64,000 nt of DNA from Pestalotiopsis fici W106-1. Its lineage: Eukaryota; Ascomycota; Sordariomycetes; Amphisphaeriales; Sporocadaceae. The position numbers and the translations under genes were made by a program. Where the stretch lies: positions 121,024 to 185,023 of the forward strand of contig NW_006917106.1 in NCBI RefSeq assembly GCF_000516985.1, in the 5' to 3' direction. Under the pieces are notes generated by a model that was not told where the DNA came from, searched no databases, and was given only the letters and a program-made list of their open reading frames with translations. Of the stretch, positions 56,988 to 64,000 are shown piece by piece (within the stretch, counting starts at the first letter, position 1; every line of letters begins with the position of its first letter).

Positions 56988-57929
56988 ATGGCCTCAAAAG
57001 AAGAAAACCAGAACGCTCAACCCCATGAACAAGGCGAAGAACAGCAACAGCAACAGCAACAAGAACAAGAAGAACAACTAGAACAGCCTGCCGACAATGA
57101 CGTACAGCAGGAACAAAACAATGCCGAGGACGATGGAGAGCAGCAAAAAGAAGAGAGTGAGGAGGGTGTAGAGCATGAGCAAGGCGGCGGTGATGACGCT
57201 GAAGCAGCTCAAGACGGCCAGGAAAAGCAAGATGGCCCAGAGCAGGACCAGCCAGCTGAGGATGATGACGCCAAGACTGCCTACGAAGGCCGCTCGCCAT
57301 CGCCAAAGAAGGAGTCCAAGAAGCAGCGAGGAGAGTCGAAGAAGCGTGAAGAATCGAAGCAACGTGAGCAGTCGAAGCAGCGCGAGCAGTCAAAGCAGCG
57401 TGATGTTGCAACTGATGAAAAGCCGCGCCGACGGAAGCTGCGCCGCAACGCGCCATCGTGGATGAGTGAAAAGGAGAACGCCTCTTCGAACGAGAAGCAG
57501 GTAGCTGCTCCTCGCCGTCGCAGGCAAGCCAGCAGGAAGCCACAGCAAGACCAGAGCCAGCAACAACAGCAGCAAATGCAGCAATATCAGCAACAGCAAA
57601 TGATGATGCAGCAGCAGCAACAGCAAATGCAGCAACCAAAGGACGATGGCGGAAAGAATCCGCTAAAGCTCCGTTTAGACCTCAACCTTGAAATCGAGGT
57701 CACACTGAAGGCGCGCATTCACGGTGACCTGACTCTTGCTCTCTTGTACGTACTATTTCCTTTTTACCCATTCCTTGACCCTTATAGCCCTGGAGCCTGG
57801 GATGTGATCCTACCACCGTATCTCTCTCTCTCTCTCTCTTTCGCTCCTTTTTTCTCTCTCTCGCTCCTCGTTCTCTCGCTCTCACATGTCCACGTCTCAC
57901 TAAGCATTCATTTGCACAGTGAGATGTAA
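56988..57929 (+). CDS. Gln/Glu-rich disordered protein with conserved C-terminal LDLNLE-type motif
   Basis: The N-terminal two-thirds is very low complexity: poly-Gln/Glu tracts, an acidic region, then tandem heptad-like units (SKKREES, SKQREQS repeated about four times), a basic patch and poly-Gln/Met. The last about 30 coding residues before 57745 read LDLNLEIEVTLKARIHGD then LTLALL, almost identical to the C-terminus of the minus-strand gene at 54084. I model exon 1 56988-57745, donor GTACGT, and terminal exon 57920-57929 (GAG ATG TAA), giving 255 aa ending LALLFEM. If the intron is retained the frame stays open to the same stop (313 aa), but the retained part is a CT microsatellite. A second acceptor and terminal exon follow 50 bp later. 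Confidence 0.72.
   Translation: MASKEENQNAQPHEQGEEQQQQQQQEQEEQLEQPADNDVQQEQNNAEDDGEQQKEESEEGVEHEQGGGDDAEAAQDGQEKQDGPEQDQPAEDDDAKTAYEGRSPSPKKESKKQRGESKKREESKQREQSKQREQSKQRDVATDEKPRRRKLRRNAPSWMSEKENASSNEKQVAAPRRRRQASRKPQQDQSQQQQQQMQQYQQQQMMMQQQQQQMQQPKDDGGKNPLKLRLDLNLEIEVTLKARIHGDLTLALLYVLFPFYPFLDPYSPGAWDVILPPYLSLSLSFAPFFSLSLLVLSLSHVHVSLSIHLHSEM
57822..57876 (+). repeat. CT-rich microsatellite inside the putative last intron
   Basis: A nearly pure (TC)n tract and degenerate CT blocks, serving as the polypyrimidine tract of the intron 57746-57919. Confidence 0.7.
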
Positions 57930-57980
57930 ACATGCAAATCGTCGTCTCACTAAGCATTTTCCTGCGTAGTGATATGTAAA
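57893..57980 (+). repeat. Tandem duplication (50-bp period) of a splice acceptor and terminal micro-exon
   Basis: 57893-57930 and 57943-57980 share CGTCTCACTAAGCATT, then a pyrimidine-rich acceptor AG, then TGA(G/T)ATGTAAA. Each copy gives an in-frame ending with exon 56988-57745: FEM or FDM. Confidence 0.7.
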
Positions 57981-60900
57981 ACGACGGTCATCAGCCCTTG
58001 CTGCTGCCTACCGAACTCCACCCACACCACACACGAGTGTGTTCCTCTTGGGGTGGCGAGAGCGAGAGCCAAGAAGAGAAGAAGAAGAGAGAAAGGCAAA
58101 GCTGGCATGTCTGTGGCTTTTGTCTAAGAGGCAGATACAAGCTTGCTTCCTTGGGCAGTCATTCCAAGCTGCGTGGCTGCCACCTAGAAAGAGAGAGTGT
58201 GTGACAAACACAAAAGCACTGGAGCGTATTGGGAAAAAGTCAACTAATAGCAATCTTCTTTCTGATAGGGATGGTATTTGAGCTTGTTACCTTACCTCAC
58301 ATGTGGCCAATCAATTTTTGGCCAGAGGCAACTGTTATGCATCTGCGTGGGATGGGAACCAAAAACCTGCTCTGCAACAAGATCGCCACAGTCTCTAACT
58401 GCTGTTTCCTTTGTGTCCTCCCTGGCGTTGGGGCAACTGGTATTTTTGGAAGACATGTATGATTATTACGACACAAACTGTACGTAGACAGTACAATTAG
58501 CCACTGTACTTTTAATATAATGCGGTGTCATGACCATGAGTCCTGCTCCTGTTGCAACTCGACTAAGGAGTTTTTTTTTTTTACGTGGTCTAATGATCCT
58601 GCAAGCACACAAGTCATGCGCGACGTGGGTGTGTAAAAAGAACTGTAAATGAGAAACTGGTGGCTCTCGTCATCAGCTGACAGGGAGCGAGGGAGAGCAA
58701 ATTATCGACTATGTGGCTCTCTTGCAGCGCTTCCCCCTCCCTATCCGCCAATTCTTTTGCTTTACCCAGAAGCCATGGAATTGGTGATTCCCATTGAGGT
58801 GCGGTTGAAAACGGGGCCGTGTCTCATACAGCGGCGCCGCTACGGGAGCGTTCTAGCTATATGCACTCTAGCTCTTGGACTTGCCATGCAAATGCAGGGG
58901 GTTCCCATGAATCCACACTTTATTACGCAAGCTGGATGCGGAGGCAAGTTACCCAAGGATGGCGACCTAGTGTAGCCTCCAGTCGTTTGGGTGCTTCTGG
59001 TGGTCAGGGCAGCACCTCACTATGTACCTAGGTTAGGTACGTAGCTGACGGGACTAGATGTGATACTTTACTTGTCAGTGTCTAGTTGTGCTATTCGTTG
59101 GAAGACATGACGATAATGATTGTATGCTCTAGTTCCAGAGGAGGTGACTCGGGGTCAACATTCACCAAGCGTACCCGTGTATGTTGTGTTTGCTGACAAT
59201 GTTGGGATCGTCTTTACATGACACACCTAGGTGAAGCGACCGAGTCTCCAGATATGTGCGGATTCCGACGACGACGGAGAGGCCATTCCTGCCCTCCCAA
59301 GGTTGGCTATATTTACTTGATGGTGGACGGAGTCATGTTTCTAATGGCAGACTGGTAGGTATGTACGAACCTTTACTTTTTAGCCTTGGGGTAAGCTCCC
59401 TCCCGTGTAGCGATTTCTTACTTTTTGAGTTCAGTCAAGGGCATTCGAGAGAACGAATTCGGCAATCTGGATGCCGTTTCTCGAATTCTATCCCAATTAC
59501 CTTTGCACTTTCGGGGCAGATGACACAACCTTAAAAGAATAAAAATGATGGATAGCGAGCGCCGGTACAGCGGAACAGCGACTTATCGCCGGGTACGAAG
59601 TACAACTGTGGCATTCGAGATGTTACATTGATAAAAATCTTTTTTTAACTACGCACCTACTTTTGCTCATCTCAAATGCATAGACCACAGCACAGACCTG
59701 CGGGCATTGATACTTTAGTGACAAAGGAAGTCTGTGATTGACACCTTCAAACTGACAGTCCATTTTCTAGTTCATGTTGTACCATCGCGCCGTAACATGG
59801 ACGGATGTCAACTTAATCTAGTGCAACAGTTACTCAGTCTCACTCCTGCCTCCCTGTTGTGTTTTGACTAGCCCGCCCACTATTAGTGTACTTGACAGAC
59901 AGGATTTGTCTTACAGCGCCATGACATGGCATGATTAATTAGGGTAAATGAAATAAAAGAAAAGAGGTGCGTGGGTAGGCAGATAATGGCAATGAAATTT
60001 GACCACCTATCACTTATTCTGTTGCCGGATTTGCCGTGTCGGCGACCGGAGCGGGACACTCGCTGCTCTCCACCCTCCGCCCACCACACCATCTTTTTCA
60101 TCATTCACCATCCACTCCCGCCGCCTTGAAATTTGCAGGATTGTTCGATAGCGTCGGCATTCTAATGTGCGCCCACCCACGTTGAAGAGTATGGTTGAAC
60201 CCAAGCACATAAATGATTGCCACAATGACTTGATAAGCGTGCTTCTTGGTCATGGTCATAATTAGAAGCAAACGCCCCCAAGTTTTAACAAAATTTGGGT
60301 CACATTTACAAATGATGATTTGTGTACCAGCTCCAACTAAAGTCAAACCCTCCTTACTCTGTACACCGCTCTTGAGTCTCTGGCAATTTGATGTATTGTG
60401 TAGTCGCTAGGAACCTGTCCCCTTCCCTTTGCCCGCTCGTACAGCTCCATTGGCATGATTCGACATCGATTGAAATCTGCTGATCCTGAATAAAGGATCG
60501 CGATCGGGTCAAGATATTTGAAATGATCACCATGTTATTAAACTAGTATCACAAAATCGTTGCCCTTGTCCGCATGATATCAGCCTCTACTTCATGATAG
60601 CGCCCATACTAAAGCTTATAAAGAATTGATTTTACCTACCTGGCAAGCCCGGTGAGTTATAGAATAGCACTACTCATGGGTTACTAACGGACAGGGGAAA
60701 AACTCATAACGCCATGAGCGACGCGCTGCTCGCAAGAGAACAAGAGGCGTAGCCTGCTGCTAATCAACTTTGTTTCCAATACGCGACCAGCCGAGGGCTA
60801 CAGTGAACCCGGATCGTAATTGCCGAGTATTTTGTTCCAAGATTATCAAGAGTATTTCGAAGGCAGAGCCACAACCGCATGGACAGTCTTCAGAGCTAAA

Positions 60901-62387
60901 TTATTGTTCAAAATTCGGCACCTCGGTGCATGTGGTATGCATTGTAGGCATTTTGATGGTAGTACTCATGGCATTCCGGATCGTCGGGCGTACAATCCTA
61001 CTACTGCGTACACTCCACTGCCTATACTAAATGTACGTGCACCAATGTCATTTCCATCCCTGTCCGTAGCCTGGATGGACACGGTTATCGTGAGCTGATC
61101 GACAACATGATCGGAGATTTTCCATTTTTCTTTTTTTCCCTTCTTTCCAGTGGAGGCAGCCCACTAGTGTAGCGGATATCCTTTTCTCCAAGAAATCCAA
61201 AGAAAGACGGCAATTAAAAGCCTTTGGGCCATTGCCTCAATGCTCTCTATCTCTCCCCCTTCTCTGTTTCTAAGGCAGCAAGTATATAGCTTGCCAAACT
61301 TAGTACCGCGCCTATGGAGTACTAAGCACGACGTGTATGAGCAGTCACTATCAGCAGACATGGTCTGGAAAGCTGTGATGCACGTTGCCACAACACCATC
61401 TTTCCGGCATCCCAAGCACTACCTATGTATGTACGTACGGAGTATTGCATTGTTGCAACGCGTCCAACTTGCCAGGTTGTGTGGGGTCAGCTTGATCTTT
61501 GGGCGAGTTTGACGGGGCCTGGGGTGGTCCGGACTGGCTTACAAAGACACTACCACATACACTACCTGAGTTATCTCTTTGGCTTCCTGCGCCCTTTTCT
61601 GCATGACCATGGAATATGTCCCAGTGTTGTCTATATACCTGCCATAGAATCCACCTGGTTTAGTCTAAGCAACCAACAGCTGTTTCCTATCTCGTTTAGT
61701 TGCATACAGTCATAATAGCCATTTCAGCCACATCTCTTTACATGCTCACAGTGGCATATAGGTATAATCAGTGAACCTTGTTCAGCGTGCGGCAAAAAAG
61801 GACCCTCGGCTAGTGGTCAAAGGTATGACGCAAGATCAGGTTCCATGTCGGTTTCCATTCAGCATACCTAGGTACACTACATTGGTGTCTGGTCTACAGA
61901 GTACAATTAATGTATGCCATCATAGCTGTTCCTCCAAGTGGCTGCTGCACCCCGACAGCACAGAGTGTCTCATCTCTCTCCAAGGACAAGAGAAAAGTAG
62001 GCAGCGACTCGCCTATTATTGCTTTGATGTTTGGTGGGGGGTAATTTTTTTTTTAATCCCCTTTGCCAAAACGATGGAGGAGGGAGAAAAAGTATCAGGA
62101 TATGCTCACTTGCTCTGCCACCTAGTTGCACTGACAAGATTATGTGCTTGCTTCTTGCTTTATTCGCAAATTCAATTTCATCAATCACTGGCAACCTAAG
62201 TTGACACCTGTCTGTCATCCCCTTAGTGGAATAAATGATATAAACCTTGATTACGAAATCGTCCCGTCAATGAATGAATCTCAACGCTGTCGACGTCGAC
62301 CGCATCCGTAACATTGCGCTGGTCATTTACTTTATCTATTTTATCCTTTTCAACCTCAACCGCATCAAGTTCTTGATCGCGACAACC
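57981..62387. other. Long gene-poor region
   Basis: 4.4 kb in which I find no supported gene. Frames of 60-142 codons exist on both strands but lack domains, signal peptides or plausible splice chains. Short T-runs occur near 58571, 59640 and 62046. The final 100 bp are pyrimidine-rich and probably the leader of the next gene. Confidence 0.5.
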
Positions 62388-64000
62388 ATGGCCGACACGG
62401 CGGGGCCACAGACTCCCAGTAGAAAGCTGTTCAAGGCGGCGTCAAAGACTAAAACACCGCCTGTCAGGAAGCAACATAGTATCTCGGTGACTCCCAGGAG
62501 CGCAGAACCAGCGTCTGCAAAGTCTTCCAGTCCGAGTCCCGGTCTATTTAGAAAGCCCTCGGGAGCGACGCCAAAGCTCGTCAGAAAAGCTTCCTCGCAC
62601 GTTCAATCGACGCCTTCCAAGCCAGCGCCCGAAGATATCATCAAGTCAACGCCACTGGCACCCCTTAGCACAGGTACCAAGATTTTTGTCGCAAAGCGCC
62701 GCAAGGCAGACAGCGTTGCTTCAGACACGACGGGCAACACGCCCATTGGGCTCATAGATAATGACGTTCTCACGCCTACGGATATGGGTGCCAGCCACGA
62801 CGACCCCAACGCCCCAGACCTAGACCCAGAGACCCTCTCCAAAGAGTCGTCGATGGTCATGACGGGAGCTGCAGGGGGTCTCCCCGACCACGACTCCACA
62901 ATACCAGGGTCGCCTGGAGTACAACAATTCGAAACAGCCACGGATGCGACAAGGAGCCCGTCCAAGCGAGCCACCGATCCGCTCATTGAAGATGCTCGTC
63001 AGGTTCCCAAGCAGACTACTGGCGCTGGTGACCATGATGTTGAATCTAAGAATACAAGAAGAAAAGAAGAAAATGAGGGAGAAAAATTTACGGAAGAAAC
63101 ATCACCCCAGGACTCAACTAGCAGACAACACGAGTCACAGCAGCACAGCACAACCAGCTCTGTTGATGAGCGGGACATGCCGAGCGACCTGGCCCAATAC
63201 TTCACTAACCAGGGCAACCATGAAATGAGCGAGTTTGTCAAAGCCCTCTTAGCACCATCAGAAGATCCTACATCCACAGTGATCAGCGCGCTCGGTTTGA
63301 CCCACGAGTCTGGACAAGCCGCTGCCGATAAAGTTCGCGACGACGCAGAACATCAGCCGCCTATCACAGAAACTCAAAACCAGAAGCAATCGCGCACTGC
63401 GACTAGCGAAGCAGTCCCCGAGACGCTGAGCAATCCCCAAGACAGCATACACGGGTTTCCAGAAGTATCGAGCCATCCGTTTGACGAGCTACCGACCAAT
63501 GACGAGCTTATCATCTCAGACCCTGTGAACAGTCAATCGCAAGACAAGACAATTATACCGCGGGATGCGGACGAGAAAAGCGGACACGGCATCAGTGGAT
63601 TTCCTGACGTGTCAACAAACGCCGTAGAGGAGCTGCCAAACAACGACGATTTGGTAGTTGAACCAACAAGCAGAGCAAAGGATACTTTGCCGAAGGGTAG
63701 TAACAATCATACAATACCATTACGGCAACCGGCAACGAGCACGGACAAGACACGCGATACTACGAGCGGGTTCTCCGACGGGTCGTCAAAACCCATTGAT
63801 GCGCTGCCGGCACCACACGAAAATCCAACAGCAGCAGCAGTGGTTGGCGCTACCAATACGGCCCCCGCAAATATTAAGGTGTCGGGCGCCACAGAAGCTT
63901 TACCAGCAGCCGCCATAGCACCGACAGCTCCAACGACTGCAGCTCCAGCAACGGGACAAGCCACCGGCGACAAAGTTGCCCGCGACGCGTCGCAAACACG
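62388..64000 (+). CDS. Large disordered repeat protein, 3' end beyond window
   Basis: The frame is open from 62388 to the window end (537 codons). I chose the ATG in CAACCATGGCC, a strong context. An in-frame ATG at 62274 would add 38 residues including a hydrophobic stretch (NIALVIYFIYFILFNLNRIK), which may be translated leader. The N-terminus is basic and Ser/Pro/Lys-rich (SRKLFKAASKTKTPPVRK). The middle is acidic and disordered. From about residue 356 a spaced repeat appears: GFPEVSS...DELPTNDELI, GFPDVST...EELPNNDDLV, GFSDGSS...DALP, at 48- and 57-residue spacing. Related (G/S)QA...DKV(R/A)xDA segments occur too. I do not recognise the family; such proteins in fungi can be septal or cytoskeletal scaffolds, but nothing here proves it. 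Confidence 0.7.
   Translation, partial: MADTAGPQTPSRKLFKAASKTKTPPVRKQHSISVTPRSAEPASAKSSSPSPGLFRKPSGATPKLVRKASSHVQSTPSKPAPEDIIKSTPLAPLSTGTKIFVAKRRKADSVASDTTGNTPIGLIDNDVLTPTDMGASHDDPNAPDLDPETLSKESSMVMTGAAGGLPDHDSTIPGSPGVQQFETATDATRSPSKRATDPLIEDARQVPKQTTGAGDHDVESKNTRRKEENEGEKFTEETSPQDSTSRQHESQQHSTTSSVDERDMPSDLAQYFTNQGNHEMSEFVKALLAPSEDPTSTVISALGLTHESGQAAADKVRDDAEHQPPITETQNQKQSRTATSEAVPETLSNPQDSIHGFPEVSSHPFDELPTNDELIISDPVNSQSQDKTIIPRDADEKSGHGISGFPDVSTNAVEELPNNDDLVVEPTSRAKDTLPKGSNNHTIPLRQPATSTDKTRDTTSGFSDGSSKPIDALPAPHENPTAAAVVGATNTAPANIKVSGATEALPAAAIAPTAPTTAAPATGQATGDKVARDASQT

Noticed and set aside
56983..57639. A 218-codon minus-strand Ala/Leu/His-rich frame
   Set aside because: It is the antisense translation of the Gln/Glu repeat region of the 56988 gene.

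Overview
The window is genomic DNA of a filamentous ascomycete, most likely a sordariomycete and plausibly a hypocrealean. Evidence: short GT-AG introns (about 45-260 bp) with CTAAC-type branch sites, Zn2Cys6 regulators, an AA9 polysaccharide monooxygenase, a reducing polyketide synthase (PKS), an Egh16/Gas1-type secreted protein, and intergenic DNA rich in GGTA/TACC tetranucleotides. I found no rRNA, convincing tRNA, CRISPR array, prophage or intact transposon.

Layout. 1-5.6 kb: 3' end of an MFS sugar transporter, a Zn2Cys6 regulator and an AA9 enzyme, a carbohydrate-use group. 6.3-21.8 kb: mostly conserved housekeeping genes: a GCIP-like protein, a BYE1-type PHD/TFIIS/SPOC protein, proteasome subunit alpha-3, GDP-mannose pyrophosphorylase alpha-type, archaemetzincin and fumarylacetoacetase. 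23.3-28.6 kb: a second Zn2Cys6 regulator and a paraoxonase-like membrane-anchored protein. 29-43.4 kb: a secondary-metabolism stretch with a LaeA-like methyltransferase, a small SAM methyltransferase, and, divergent from it, a reducing PKS (KS-AT-DH-MT-KR-ACP) lacking an enoylreductase domain. 44.6-52.6 kb: accessory genes in gene-poor DNA: a secreted protein with a duplicated domain, an Egh16/Gas1-like protein and an MDR oxidoreductase, with degenerate copies of a short repeat between them. 54-57.9 kb: two low-complexity proteins sharing one strongly conserved C-terminal motif, in opposite orientation around an unrecognised gene. 62.4 kb to the end: the 5' part of a large disordered repeat protein.

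How they may work together. The regulator next to the transporter and AA9 gene may control their use of plant or fungal polysaccharide. The PKS and the divergent methyltransferase share one 1.7 kb intergenic region and probably make a C- and possibly O/N-methylated reduced polyketide. The LaeA-like gene and the MDR enzyme are nearby, but membership in that pathway is only inferred. The most unusual item is the 54-58 kb group: two otherwise unrelated disordered proteins share a strictly alternating amphipathic C-terminal segment, in both cases directly followed by a possible splice donor at the same codon phase.

All gene models come from reading splice sites and protein continuity by eye. Exon coordinates are given so they can be tested against RNA reads.
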